From: Kitasatospora herbaricolor
Lineage (GTDB): Bacteria; Actinomycetota; Actinomycetes; Streptomycetales; Streptomycetaceae
Length of the DNA: 64,000 bases
Direction: 5' to 3'
Assembly (NCBI RefSeq): GCF_030813695.1
Contig: NZ_JAUSVA010000002.1
Location: 9,122,015-9,186,014, forward strand
Position 1 is the first letter of the stretch. Each line of letters begins with the position of its first letter. Of the stretch, positions 1 to 9,851 are shown piece after piece. The notes under the pieces are model-generated. The model worked only from the letters and a program-made list of their open reading frames with translations. It did not search any database and was not told the DNA's origin. A program made the translations under genes and the position numbers.

Positions 1-423
1 GGGGCCGCCACGGGCCCGGATCAGCTCGGTGACCTCCTCCACCCGGTGCACCAGCAGTACCACCCGGCCGTCCGGGCCCAGCACCGCGTCGTTGACCGGA
101 CTCCAGTACCGCACCTCCCACACGCCCGGCCGCTTCGCGGACTCCACGTCGTACCGCTGGAGCGCCATCGCGTCCCGCTCGCCGCTCTCCAGCACCCGCT
201 TCAGCGAGGCCGCCAGGTTGCGCGCACCGGTGGCGGAGGGGTCGTTCGGATTGTCGGGGAAGACGTCGAACAGGTAGCGGCCCACCACCTGCTCACGGCT
301 GCGCCCGGACAACCGCAGGAACTCCTCGTTGGCGTCGGCGAACACCAGGTCCGGGGTCAGCAGCGCCACCATGCCCGGCAGGGTCCGGAACACCGCCGCG
401 TAGTCGATCGCTGCTTCCGTCAT
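1..423 (-). CDS. PAS domain protein (3' end beyond window)
   Basis: The frame is open for 141 codons from an ATG at 423 to the left edge, so only the N-terminus is present. The translation starts MTEAAIDYAAVFRTLPGMVA and continues through a typical PAS fold: LTPDLVFADANEEFLRLSGR, then a region with VGRYLFDVFPDNP, then a strand-rich tail with VWEVRYWSPVNDAVL and a final helix VEEVTELI. In actinomycetes this arrangement usually begins a cytoplasmic sensor that continues into another PAS, a histidine kinase or a PP2C/SpoIIE phosphatase; which one applies here cannot be seen. The gene is transcribed away from the rest of the window. Confidence 0.75.
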   Translation of the reverse strand, partial: MTEAAIDYAAVFRTLPGMVALLTPDLVFADANEEFLRLSGRSREQVVGRYLFDVFPDNPNDPSATGARNLAASLKRVLESGERDAMALQRYDVESAKRPGVWEVRYWSPVNDAVLGPDGRVVLLVHRVEEVTELIRARGGP

Positions 424-537
424 CAGTGCTGCCCGCCTCGGCTCGCCGACCTGTACCACCAACGATAGGAGCCGTGGCCGCGGCTGCCCTGCGCGACATC
501 GGGGACCGGGCCGTACGGTGCTCCGTATCCGTCCCGT

Positions 538-864
538 TCAGCCGGCCGGCCGCAGGAAGAGCTCGTCGGCGTAGCACCAGGCCCAGTCCTCGCCCCGCTT
601 GAGCGTCCGGGCCAGGTCGTGGCCCGGCACGGTGTGCGCGTGGGCGTAAGCATGCTTCCCGGGCGAACTGTCGTCGCAGCCCTGATGCCCGCAGACCAGG
701 CATTCGAGCAGGTGGACCCAGCGGCTCCCGGTCCGCAGGCAGCCCTCGCAGCCACGTCGGACGGCCTTCGCGGGCGGCTCCGCCGCCTCGTCCAGATGGG
801 TGCAGTCGGGCCGGACGGAGGCCCCCGGTACCGGGGCGACCTGCCATGCGTGGTGCTCGCTCAC
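538..864 (-). CDS. UBP-type zinc finger protein
   Basis: A 108-residue protein starting at a GTG (VSEHHAWQVAP); the frame stays open further upstream to 1008, but that part is low-complexity Arg/Pro and looks non-coding. The body has the Cys/His pattern of a UBP (ubiquitin-hydrolase type) zinc finger: DCTHLDE, CEGCLRTGSRWVHLLECLVCGHQGC, then SPGKHAYAHAHTVPGH. It ends with the usual Trp-rich strand (DWAWCYADELFL). In eukaryotes this fold binds the ubiquitin C-terminus; the bacterial partner is unknown. It stands alone, between the PAS gene and a divergent small gene. Start choice is uncertain. Confidence 0.72.
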   Translation of the reverse strand: MSEHHAWQVAPVPGASVRPDCTHLDEAAEPPAKAVRRGCEGCLRTGSRWVHLLECLVCGHQGCDDSSPGKHAYAHAHTVPGHDLARTLKRGEDWAWCYADELFLRPAG

Positions 865-1020
865 GCCGTCCACGATACGCAGGCGGAGCGCGGTCGGCCC
901 GCGTCCGCCCGGCCGGCGGGTCCCACGCTCGTCCGGGCGGGGCCGGCGGGGCGAAATCCGTTGCGCCCCGGGTCGAGCCTCTGCCAGGGTGTGGGTCCAG
1001 CCGTGCACCGAGAGGACTCC

Positions 1021-1242
1021 ATGCCGTCACCGTCCGGATTCAGCTACGACCTGCGACCCGACGGCACCGTGGTGGTGTGGCACCACGGCCGGGCCGCCGC
1101 CAAGCTGCGCGGCGACCGCGCCACGAGGTTCCTGGCGGAGAGCGCCGGCGGCGACCCCCAACTGGTGATGGCCCGCTGGACGGGCAACTACAAGCGCGGC
1201 AACGAACGCACCGCCTCGCGGCACCCGCGCAACGGCCGCTGA
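1021..1242 (+). CDS. Small conserved-type hypothetical protein
   Basis: A 73-residue basic protein beginning MPSPSGFSYDLRPDGTVVVWHHGR. Coding is supported by the high third-position GC and a GAGAGGA-like ribosome site just before the ATG. The sequence alternates short strands with a helix (AAKLRGDRATRFLAES) and a basic tail (WTGNYKRGNERTASRHPRNGR), which suggests a nucleic-acid-binding or ribosome-associated role, but no family is recognised. It is divergent from the zinc finger gene and convergent with phosphoglucomutase. Confidence 0.55.
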   Translation: MPSPSGFSYDLRPDGTVVVWHHGRAAAKLRGDRATRFLAESAGGDPQLVMARWTGNYKRGNERTASRHPRNGR

Positions 1243-1262
1243 CCGGGCGGGCACCCGCCCGG
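1243..1262 (+). terminator. Hairpin terminator after the small gene
   Basis: Directly after the stop codon there is a GC-only inverted repeat, CCGGGCGG at 1243-1250 and CCGCCCGG at 1255-1262. Streptomycete terminators often lack a U-tract, as this one does. Confidence 0.5.
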
Positions 1263-1318
1263 CTCCGGCCCCCGTCGCGACGGCCCGGCCCTGGCACGGG
1301 CGCGTCCTGCCCGTCATG

Positions 1319-1355
1319 ACCGCCGCCCCTCCGGATGTACCGGGCGGGCGGCGGT
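1319..1355. terminator. Bidirectional terminator between convergent genes
   Basis: Ten-base perfect arms, ACCGCCGCCC at 1319-1328 and GGGCGGCGGT at 1346-1355, with a 17-nt loop. It lies between the convergent small gene and phosphoglucomutase and so can serve both. Confidence 0.5.
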
Positions 1356-1376
1356 TCCGTGCTCTCCGGGGTCTGA

Positions 1377-3017
<1,641 letters not shown>

Positions 3018-3100
3018 CGCGATCTCCTTCACCGATCGTCGGACCACTCGGTCGTGCCCCGGCCAGGGCCGACGGGTCCGCTGAAATCTTCATAACCCAA

Positions 3101-3129
3101 CATATTCGAACGTGATACGACATATGCAA
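3101..3129 (-). promoter_or_regulatory. Candidate promoter of pgm
   Basis: On the minus strand TTGCAT (3129-3124) and AATATG (3106-3101) are separated by 17 nt in an AT-rich patch that stands out in this GC-rich window, about 85 nt upstream of the pgm start. The -10 match is imperfect. Confidence 0.4.
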
Positions 3130-3408
3130 TCCCGGTGACGGCGCCCGCGTCAAGCGCCCCGCCCGTCTGCCGTCTCCGCCCGCGGCATCCGCCCGCCGCA
3201 TCGCCCGGATGCCGTACCGCGCCGCCGGCCCGGCCGTGGGACGGATGCGCCCCCGGCGTGGAGGCGACCCCTGCGGCCAGGCACTCCTCCCAAATCCCTG
3301 GCGTCGCAGGCCCGTCGGCCCGACCATTGACGGCACGACGAGCCGTGACAGGAGGACAGCCTGTCGCACCGTCAGTTCATTTCCGGCCCGAAGAGGACGA
3401 GGATCCAG

Positions 3409-3858
3409 ATGCCCTTCATCGAACCCGCGCCCCCCAGCAAGGCACCCTCGGCCGTGCTCGCGGTGGTCGCACTCGTACTCACCCTGGTCGGCCTGTACCT
3501 GTGGCCCTGGTGGTCCTCCGGCTACCGGGACTCGACCTTCCTGGAGTTCCGCCAGGAGTACGCGGACGGGCCGGCCCTGCCCTCGCCCTGGTGGAACGTC
3601 TTCTACACCAGCTGGTTCCAGTACGGGTACGTCGTCCAGACCGTGGCGGTGCTGGCGCTGCCCTTCACCGTGGTGCGCCAGGACCGCTGGCACTGGCTGT
3701 CGTTGCTGGCCGTGCTCACCTGCGGCTGGCAGCTGATCGGTGTCCTCGGCAGCACCGTCTTCCACACCACCCCCGTCCCCTTCCTGGGCCCGCTCGCCGG
3801 GGTCCTCGCGCTGATCGCCTGGGCGCTCGGACGTCGGACGGCGCCCCGTCCGGCCTGA
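3409..3858 (+). CDS. Small integral membrane protein
   Basis: A 149-residue protein with about four hydrophobic segments: residues ~14-33 (VLAVVALVLTLVGLYLWPWW), ~70-85 (VVQTVAVLALPFTVV), ~92-110 (WLSLLAVLTCGWQLIGVLG) and ~122-140 (LGPLAGVLALIAWALG). The first two are joined by an acidic, aromatic loop (SGYRDSTFLEFRQEYADGP) probably outside the membrane. The ATG at 3409 has GAGGACGAGGATCC upstream. No family or function recognised; a strong hairpin follows at once, so it is probably a single-gene unit. Confidence 0.75.
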   Translation: MPFIEPAPPSKAPSAVLAVVALVLTLVGLYLWPWWSSGYRDSTFLEFRQEYADGPALPSPWWNVFYTSWFQYGYVVQTVAVLALPFTVVRQDRWHWLSLLAVLTCGWQLIGVLGSTVFHTTPVPFLGPLAGVLALIAWALGRRTAPRPA

Positions 3859-3865
3859 GGCCGTC

Positions 3866-3897
3866 GCGGCCGCTCCCTCTGTCGGGGGAGCGGCCGC
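3866..3897 (+). terminator. Strong hairpin terminator
   Basis: Perfect 12-bp arms GCGGCCGCTCCC (3866-3877) and GGGAGCGGCCGC (3886-3897), 8-nt loop, eight bases after the stop of the membrane protein gene. Confidence 0.65.
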
Positions 3898-3937
3898 CGC
3901 GCCCGCCCGACGGGCTGTCAGCACCGCCCGGTTGAAG

Positions 3938-4096
3938 GGGATCGTCACCGTCCGCGCGGGCGGGGACCGGCTCCGCCCCGCCCGGACGGAGCCGCGCCGT
4001 CCTGCTCCGGCAACCGGGCCAGGGCGCGGACAACTCCTGCTTCTGGGCGCCCGTCCTGGAGCACCTGCCGGAGGAGTACGCGACGAGGCGTAGGAC
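3938..4096 (+). pseudogene. Decayed alpha/beta-hydrolase fragment
   Basis: One forward frame reads VTVRAGGDRLR, and after a frame change a second reads AVLLRQPGQGADNSCFWAPV followed by LEHLPEEYAT. Together these resemble the first strand and oxyanion-loop region of an alpha/beta hydrolase (pattern VTVRAGG...LLLPGQGADNSFWAPVL). No catalytic Ser, Asp or His region follows, no start codon or ribosome site is evident, and the rest of 3859-4233 holds nothing else I can recognise. This is a call from sequence resemblance only. Confidence 0.4.
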
Positions 4097-4233
4097 GCGC
4101 GGCGAAGCCGTCCGGCGCCGCCCACCGGTGTCCGCCCGGACCAGGCACCTCCGCCCCGGTGCTGGTGCCCCTGACGGCACGAGGGCAGGCAGGGGGCGCC
4201 CGGTTGTCGGTGCCTCCGCCTAGCGTGACCCGC

Positions 4234-5082
4234 ATGACCGATTCCCCGCCCCTGCCCGCCGAACTGCGCCCCCTCTTCCGGCGCGTCGCGGCCGGCCACC
4301 ACGCCCTGAACTCCTCCCTCCCGGCCGGCCGCCTGGTCGGGGCCGAAGAGGGCAGGGACCCGAGGCCCGTGCTGTGGATGAGTGAGGGCCCGGCACCCGT
4401 CGGGCTGTGGGAGGCGCTCCACCGCGAGCGACAGACCTCGGGGCTCTGGCCGCTGCTGCTGGCGCCCCTCCGGGACGAGCCGGACTTCCGCCCCTGGGGG
4501 TCCCAGGAGCTGTTCCCGGACCAGATGTCGTCGCCCGACAGCCAGGACGCCCCCGACCTGCTGCGCCAGTGGTGGGAGGGGATTGCCGGGTGGGAGGACG
4601 AGGACCCTGAGGAGGAGGCCGAGCGCCGCGCGATCACCGCGCCGTTCGGCCCGTCCTGGCCCGGTCTCGCACCCGCCGGCGCCCTGACGCGGAGTCCGGA
4701 CGAGCACGCGCGGGCCTGCGCCGCCGCCCTGCTGCAGGTCCGGCCGGCGCTCCGGATCGGGCTGGTCGCGGGCACGGACGGCGCGGCAGCCCTGGCGTCC
4801 TGCGGGTGGAGCGGCCCGCTGAACCACGAGAACGACATGGGCAGGATCGCCGGTGTGCTCCGCAGTTGGGAGCAGCGATTCGGCGCCCAGGTCGTCGCCG
4901 TGGGCTTCGACACCCTCGACCTCGGTGTCGCGGCCCCGCCCGCGAACCTCGACGAGGCCCTGCTGGTCGCCGCCGAGCACCTGGCGCTCTGCCCGGACAA
5001 CATCCTCCAGGGAGTCGGCACCCTGTCCGCCTACGCGGAACACCTGGTCGACACCGACGTCTGGACGCTGTGGTGGGACTGA
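4234..5082 (+). CDS. DUF4253 domain-containing protein
   Basis: A 282-residue soluble protein; the start MTDSPPLPAELRPLF at 4234 is chosen because the 75 nt of open frame upstream is not protein-like. The N-terminal half is variable and acidic (EDEDPEEEAER). The C-terminal ~110 residues carry the DUF4253 pattern: RIGLVAGTDGAAAL, then WEQRFGAQVVAVGFDTLDLGVAAPP, then ALLVAAEHLALCPDNILQGVGTLSAYAEHLV and a final Trp-rich WTLWWD. The family is common in streptomycetes, has no established function and sometimes accompanies SUKH/immunity-type proteins. It stands alone here. Confidence 0.85.
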   Translation: MTDSPPLPAELRPLFRRVAAGHHALNSSLPAGRLVGAEEGRDPRPVLWMSEGPAPVGLWEALHRERQTSGLWPLLLAPLRDEPDFRPWGSQELFPDQMSSPDSQDAPDLLRQWWEGIAGWEDEDPEEEAERRAITAPFGPSWPGLAPAGALTRSPDEHARACAAALLQVRPALRIGLVAGTDGAAALASCGWSGPLNHENDMGRIAGVLRSWEQRFGAQVVAVGFDTLDLGVAAPPANLDEALLVAAEHLALCPDNILQGVGTLSAYAEHLVDTDVWTLWWD

Positions 5083-5287
5083 CGCGTCGGCGCGGCCGGC
5101 CGGTGGGGCCGCGCGGCGGGGGAGAACCACCCGCGCGGGGCGGCTCCCGGCCGCCGCACCGGGTGTGCCTGCAGATCCCCCTTGCCCCGCAGGTCACCTG
5201 AGGCACTGTCAGTACCGGATGAGATGGTCTGCCACAAGGCGGAGCCCCCCCTCCGCGGCCTCCGGGACAGGAAGAGGAGTGCATCCC

Positions 5288-5884
5288 GTGCGCATCGTGA
5301 TCAGTGAGTTCATCAGTCTTGACGGCGTCGTGCAGGCACCGGGCGGACCGGAGGAGGACACCGACGGCGGCTTCGCCCACGGCGGCTGGTCACACCCGTT
5401 CTTCGACCCGGAGGTCGTGGGCGGTGCCTTCACCGAGGCGCTGGCGAAGGCGGAGGCGCTGCTGTTCGGGCGCCGCACCTGGCAGTCGATGGCCGCGGCC
5501 TGGCCCGAGCGGGCCGGCGACCCGTTCGCGGACCGGATGAACTCCATCCCCAAGTTCGTCGTCTCCAGCACGCTCGACGACGCCGACCTGACCTGGCACA
5601 ACACCACCCGCGTCCCCGGCGCGGAGGCGGCCGCCCGGATCCGCGAGCTGCGCGACCGGGACGGCGGGGACCTGGCCGTGATGGGCAGCCCCACCCTCGT
5701 GCGCTCCCTGCTGACCGAGGGTCTGGTGGACGAACTGCGGCTCATGATCATGCCGGTGCTGCTCGGCGGCGGAAAGTCCGTCTTCCCGGACGACGGCGCG
5801 CTGCGCACCCTCGAACTGGTCTCCGCCGTCAGCAGCGGCGCGGGTGTGAACGTGTGCACCTACCGTCCGGTCGCCCGGAAGTAG
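5288..5884 (+). CDS. Dihydrofolate reductase-like (RibD C-terminal) protein
   Basis: A 198-residue protein of the RibD C-terminal/DHFR-like fold, a cytoplasmic NAD(P)H-dependent reductase whose natural substrate is usually unknown. The sequence opens with IVISEFISLDGVVQAPGG, has the nucleotide-binding segment LLFGRRTWQSMAAAWP, FVVSSTLDDADLTWHNTT, GGDLAVMGSPTLVRSLLTEGLVDELRLMIMPVLLGGGKSVF and a C-terminal strand. The GTG start (VRIVISEF) has AGGAAGAGGAG eight bases upstream; the longer frame from 4853 is spurious. Confidence 0.88.
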   Translation: MRIVISEFISLDGVVQAPGGPEEDTDGGFAHGGWSHPFFDPEVVGGAFTEALAKAEALLFGRRTWQSMAAAWPERAGDPFADRMNSIPKFVVSSTLDDADLTWHNTTRVPGAEAAARIRELRDRDGGDLAVMGSPTLVRSLLTEGLVDELRLMIMPVLLGGGKSVFPDDGALRTLELVSAVSSGAGVNVCTYRPVARK

Positions 5885-5905
5885 CGCGGAGCGGACGCCG
5901 CGGTG

Positions 5906-6892
5906 TCAGCCCAGTGCGTCCAGGAGGTCCTGTTCGCGCTCGGCACTGAGCCCGGCCCGCCGGCTCCGCCCCAGGCCCTGCTCGCGCTCCCAGGCCAGGG
6001 TGTCGGCCAGCAGCTCGACCCGGGCCCGGTGGCGCAGCCCGGCCGCGCGCGCCGCCGCGCCGCTGCGGGCCGACCAGCCCTCCCAGCCCGGTTCGGCCAG
6101 CCACATGGGCAGCGATTCGGGCCCCATGAACTGGGCCACCTCCTTGGCCACCAGCCAGTCCGGCTCGGCGGCGGCCAGCGGGCCGGTGTGCCCGCCGACG
6201 GTACGGGACAGCGCGATCCAGTCCCCGAGGGCGAGCACCGGGCCGACGGCGTCGAAGGTGCCGGTGGTCCCGGCCTCGGCGGCGTCCAGCAGCCAGTGGG
6301 CGAGGTCGCGCACGTCGACGACCTGGGTCGGTGCGTCCGGCGCCGCGGGCACCAGCATCGGGCCGTGCGGATCCCGGGCGGCCCGGGCCACCCAGTAGCC
6401 GGAGCGTCCGCTGTGGTCGCCGGGCCCGCCGATCAGTCCGGCGCGGACGATCAGCAGGCGGTCGCCGAGAGCCGCTGCCGACGCCACCTCACAGGCGGCC
6501 TTCGCCTCGCCGTACGCCTCACGTCCGGCCTCCGCCAGCTCGGTCGGAGCGAGCAGGGGAGTGCTCTCGTCCGCGTCCAGCTCGGCATGCGAGGCGTAGG
6601 CGCTGACCGAGGACACGTACGTCCAGTGCCCGGCCCGGCCGGCCAGTGCGCCGAGGGCCTCACGGACGAAGCCGGGCTGCCACGAAACCTCGACGACCGC
6701 GTCCCAGTCCCGGTCGAGCAGCGCCTCGTAGGCCGCCGGATCGCCACGGTCGGCGGCCACCAGGACCGCTCCCTCCGCCACCGCCCCGCTCTCGCCGCGC
6801 GCCAGACAGGTGACCCGGTGCCCGCGCCCGATCGCCTGCCGGGAGACCTCCCGGCCCAACCACGCCGTCCCGCCCAGTACCAGAATGTCCAT
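5906..6892 (-). CDS. NAD-dependent epimerase/dehydratase family protein
   Basis: A 328-residue extended-SDR protein. The N-terminal Rossmann loop is MDILVLGGTAWLGREV, followed by an Asp/Arg-containing second strand, YVSSVSAYASHAE (catalytic Ser region), then EAYGEAKAACE, which supplies the YxxxK catalytic pair. The C-terminal half (FDAVGPVLALGDWIALSRTVGGHTG) is the substrate-binding lid. It resembles the reductase-like 'NAD-dependent epimerase' group in streptomycetes, whose substrate is not established. The start at 6892 is the only one immediately before the glycine-rich loop; upstream extension is Arg-rich and unlikely. Confidence 0.85.
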   Translation of the reverse strand: MDILVLGGTAWLGREVSRQAIGRGHRVTCLARGESGAVAEGAVLVAADRGDPAAYEALLDRDWDAVVEVSWQPGFVREALGALAGRAGHWTYVSSVSAYASHAELDADESTPLLAPTELAEAGREAYGEAKAACEVASAAALGDRLLIVRAGLIGGPGDHSGRSGYWVARAARDPHGPMLVPAAPDAPTQVVDVRDLAHWLLDAAEAGTTGTFDAVGPVLALGDWIALSRTVGGHTGPLAAAEPDWLVAKEVAQFMGPESLPMWLAEPGWEGWSARSGAAARAAGLRHRARVELLADTLAWEREQGLGRSRRAGLSAEREQDLLDALG

Positions 6893-7133
6893 CCCGCCAC
6901 TGAAGCACCGAACGCCCTGGAGGCCCAGCCGCTTTCGCTGAGAGCGTGCAGCCGGGCGACCGCGACGGAAGGCTGCTGGGCGCCGCGACGGACCGCGCCG
7001 GCCCGGGCGCCGGCCTCGCCGCCCGGTCTGGTTCCCGCCCGGGCCGTGACGCCGGCCGGGGCGCGACTCCCGCGCGGTGGTTCGGCGGGAAATCCGCTGG
7101 GCCCGCAGGTCACCGGGGCGGTTCAATGCCGAC

Positions 7134-7337
7134 GTGGAGAACTCTCTGTGGGACAGGATCTCGGCCGAGGGGAAGGCCGAGGTGGACCGGCTCGTCGCCG
7201 CCGGCCACTACGTCCAGGCGATCAAGTGGATGCGCGACTGCGCGGAAACGCCGACTCCCGGCATCCATGAGTGCGTCGATCTGCTGAACGAGCGCATCCT
7301 CGCCGCCCGGCCGAGCGATTCCGGGGAAACGCGCTGA
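7134..7337 (+). CDS. Small hypothetical protein
   Basis: A 67-residue helical protein (from GTG: VENSLWDRISAEGKAEVDRL, then VAAGHYVQAIKWMRDCAETP and TPGIHECVDLLNERILAARP). The spacing of helices and the 'AIKWMRD' segment look like a short two-to-three-helix bundle. Coding is supported by residue composition and codon bias; the true start could be the in-frame ATG at 7077. Function unknown. It is divergent from the epimerase gene. Confidence 0.6.
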   Translation: MENSLWDRISAEGKAEVDRLVAAGHYVQAIKWMRDCAETPTPGIHECVDLLNERILAARPSDSGETR

Positions 7338-7463
7338 TGTGCCGTCGGTTCCATCACGCCGGTCCGGGCTGGATCGCCCGGGCGCGTCGTCTGCGAGCCC
7401 GACGATCATGAAGATCACCGAAGGCGTCCACGCCGTGAGGAGGGTCGCCGGCGCAGGAGTTCG

Positions 7464-7712
7464 TCAGCCTCCGAAGACCTCGTCCATCGACATCGACCCC
7501 GCCTGGCTGCTCCCGCCGGCCACCCAGTGACGGTAGGCGGCGGCGGCCAGCGCATCCGCCCGCGCGGCGCGCTCGGCCGGACTGCCGGCGGCCGCCGCCT
7601 GATCGGCGGTCAGGACCCGGGTGACGTAGTCGCTGACGCTGAGACCCGCTTCGGCGGCTGCCGCGCGGACGGCTGACTCCAGCTGCTCCGGCAGCTCGAC
7701 CAAGGTGGACAT
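7464..7712 (-). CDS. Antitoxin-like ribbon-helix-helix protein
   Basis: An 82-residue protein: MSTLVELPEQLESAVRAAAA, then EAGLSVSDYVTRVLTADQAA. The short N-terminal strand followed by two helices (ESAVRAAAAEAG, SVSDYVTRVL) fits the ribbon-helix-helix fold of CopG/VapB-type antitoxins, and the C-terminus (HWVAGGSSQAGSMSMDEVFGG) looks like a toxin-binding tail. No toxin gene is adjacent on either side, so it is either an orphan or a lone regulator. The start at 7712 is preferred to the one nine bases upstream because RHH proteins begin at the strand. Confidence 0.6.
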   Translation of the reverse strand: MSTLVELPEQLESAVRAAAAEAGLSVSDYVTRVLTADQAAAAGSPAERAARADALAAAAYRHWVAGGSSQAGSMSMDEVFGG

Positions 7713-7721
7713 GCTGACCAC

Positions 7722-8147
7722 GATACCGACGCAGGCCCGACTCGAAACGTCGCTCGCCGCCTTGCCCGGGCCTTCGGCGGCTCCACGCGCCCCCGTGGCC
7801 GCCGTCGGGGCCGGCCCTCCGGCGCTCCGACCGGCGGGAACGGCGTGGGGGCCGGCCCGGATGCGTACGGATGCTCATGTGCGCGAGGACGCCGGTCCCT
7901 GGGGTGGCGGTCGGAACCGACAGTGGACCGAGGGGATGTGGTGGGCGAGCAGCGGGCGTTGAGTCGGACGGGTACCGCGGCCGGGGCGGTGGGCCTGGTG
8001 CCGGCCGCGGTGGCGCCGCCGGCGGGTGGGTTCGTGCTGTTCCAGGTGCTGGTCCGGAACAGCCTCGACCTCCGGTGGGGGCTCCCGCGGCGCTCGGCGG
8101 GCCTCCACGCCGGGCAGGGGCCCAGCGCGCACCGGGCCCCGCCTGCC
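7722..8147. other. Gene-poor interval
   Basis: 426 bases between the antitoxin-like gene and the kinase-like gene. A forward frame from a GTG at 7939 (VGEQRALSRTGTAAGAVGLV, then VPAAVAPPAGGFVLFQVLVR) has one hydrophobic stretch, but it runs without a stop into the antisense of the kinase gene and has no ribosome site. I see no convincing gene, hairpin or promoter here. Confidence 0.5.
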
Positions 8148-8990
8148 TCAGTAGCCCCTGACGACGAGTTTGGCCCTGGTCTGGGGCCAGGTGGTGTGCA
8201 GGTAGTGGTCCTCGGCGGCGCGCCAGCGCCCGATCCACTCCTCGGGGTTCTCGCCGCGTGCTCGTACGCGCTGCAGGCAGACCTCGCGCGGGGTGTCGAC
8301 GTAGGCGGTGAAGTGGTAGTAGGGGGCGAGTTCCGGGCGCGCCGCGTAGACCCCTTCGACGATCACCGGGGTGCCGGGGGCGATCTCGCGCCAGGCACCG
8401 AGCCGTTCGGTGGGCCAGTCGTAGAGCTGGTACCGGGCGGCCCCGCCGTTCCGCAGCGGGATCAGGACCTGGTCCCGGAGGCGTTCCCAGTCGAAGTAGC
8501 GGTGGTAGCCCTGTTCGGCATCGAGCAGTTCCCGCTCGTGGTCGGGCATCGGGCGGTAGAAGTCGTCGACGTGGACGACGTCGGCTCCGTCGAGGAGGCC
8601 GGCCACCGCGGCGGCCAGGGTCGTCTTGCCTGATCCCCCGGCGCCGTCGATGGCGACGATCCTGCTGCTCCCCCGGGTGCGGGGCAGCTCCAGGAGGCCG
8701 TCGGCGACGTCCTTCGCCCGCTCCGTCACGTCCGCGAGCTGCTGGCGCGTCCGCAGCTCGACGGTCCGTGCGGCGCTCGACAGCACGCTCTCGCCCGCTT
8801 CCCTCAGGCCGACTCCCAGCAGCGCCCGGGTGACGGCGACCGAGTCCTGGACCCCGGTACCGAGGTCCCGCAGCAGGCGCTGCACGTCCTCCATGTCCTT
8901 GCCCTGCTCCAGCAACCGCTCGCATTGCTCGACCAGGGGGCCGAGGCGTGCGGCACTCTCCGGAGAAAGGTCCTGGACGTTGTCGGACAC
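8148..8990 (-). CDS. Uridine-kinase-like P-loop NTPase
   Basis: A 280-residue protein in two parts. Residues 1-105 are helical, with SPESAARLGPLVEQCERLLEQ and RQQLADVTERAKDVADGLLEL, and have no recognised family. Residues ~108-280 are a nucleoside/nucleotide-kinase fold: Walker A IDGAGGSGKTTLAAAVAGLL at ~112-131, then DVVHVDDFYRPMPDHE, typical of uridine kinase (PRK/Udk-like), the segment YQLYDWPTERLGAWREIAPG, VIVEGVYAARPELAPYYHF and a basic lid (CLQRVRARGENPEEWIGRW). It probably phosphorylates a small nucleoside-like or sugar substrate. The ATG at 8990 follows AAGGAGT. Confidence 0.82.
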   Translation of the reverse strand: MSDNVQDLSPESAARLGPLVEQCERLLEQGKDMEDVQRLLRDLGTGVQDSVAVTRALLGVGLREAGESVLSSAARTVELRTRQQLADVTERAKDVADGLLELPRTRGSSRIVAIDGAGGSGKTTLAAAVAGLLDGADVVHVDDFYRPMPDHERELLDAEQGYHRYFDWERLRDQVLIPLRNGGAARYQLYDWPTERLGAWREIAPGTPVIVEGVYAARPELAPYYHFTAYVDTPREVCLQRVRARGENPEEWIGRWRAAEDHYLHTTWPQTRAKLVVRGY

Positions 8991-9298
8991 GAGGACTCCT
9001 TGCGGTCGGCGTGCAGGGCGGGGACAACCTACTGTCCGCCCGCCTCAGGAGACCACTCCTTTCCCGTCCTTTCCCGGCCGAGCCGGAGCAGGACCGGCCG
9101 CCTGCCGTCAGCGCGCCGGACGGTCCCGCCGAGGGGCCGTGGGCGGTTGTCCTGCTCGGGTTCGCCGCCCGCACGGTCTCGGTCAGCGGCGCCGTGACCT
9201 GCCCGGCCGTCGCACCGAAGGACGGGGGACATTTCGGGCGCCGTACGTAGCGGCAGGCATACTGAGCTGCAGGTGCGAGGAATGGGGAGACGGTTCGC

Positions 9299-9751
9299 AT
9301 GGAGAAGCCCACGGACTCGATCGAGTACGAGACCATGCTGCTGGGCCGGCACGTCCACATGGGTGCGCGCAGCAAGCGCACCGGCGGGAACCTGGACCGC
9401 AGCGCCTACATCCTGCTCAGCCGGCTGCGCATGCAGGGCCCGATGTCGATCGGGGGGCTCAGCGAGGCGTTCGGGCTGGACGCCTCGACCCTCAACCGGC
9501 AGACGGCGGCGATGATGCGCGCGGGCCTGGTCGACCGGATCCCCGACCTGGAGGGCGGCATCGCCCGCAAGTTCCGGATCACCGAGGAGGGCGCCCGCCG
9601 GTTGGAGGAGGCGCGGACGGAGCTGGTCGGCGGCCTCGACAAGGTGCTGGCCGACTGGTCGGCGGAGGACGTGGCCGAGTTCGCGGCGTTCCTCAAGCGT
9701 TTCAACACGGACATCGAGAACCTGCACGGGCGGCCCTGGCCCCGGCCCTGA
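9299..9751 (+). CDS. MarR family transcriptional regulator
   Basis: A 150-residue winged-helix protein. The HTH is GPMSIGGLSEAFGLDASTLNRQ (residues ~57-78), followed by the wing VDRIPDLEGGIARKFRITEEG and the dimerising C-terminal helix VLADWSAEDVAEFAAFLKRF. N-terminal helix: YETMLLGRHVHMGA. Members of the family bind palindromic operators and respond to phenolic or oxidising ligands; no divergent target gene lies next to it. Start at 9299 fits the family length, with GGGGAGACGG upstream. Confidence 0.9.
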   Translation: MEKPTDSIEYETMLLGRHVHMGARSKRTGGNLDRSAYILLSRLRMQGPMSIGGLSEAFGLDASTLNRQTAAMMRAGLVDRIPDLEGGIARKFRITEEGARRLEEARTELVGGLDKVLADWSAEDVAEFAAFLKRFNTDIENLHGRPWPRP

Positions 9752-9851
9752 GGCCCGCCCGGCAGCCGGCTGCGACGGGCGTCGACCGGGGGTGACGACC
9801 GGACGGTGTCGAGCCGCCGGGAGTGTCGGTGGCGGGTGCGATGCTGCGGTG

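Noticed and set aside
7845..8633. 262-residue plus-strand frame
   Set aside because: Overlaps the antisense of the kinase-like gene; only a short hydrophobic patch, no ribosome site.
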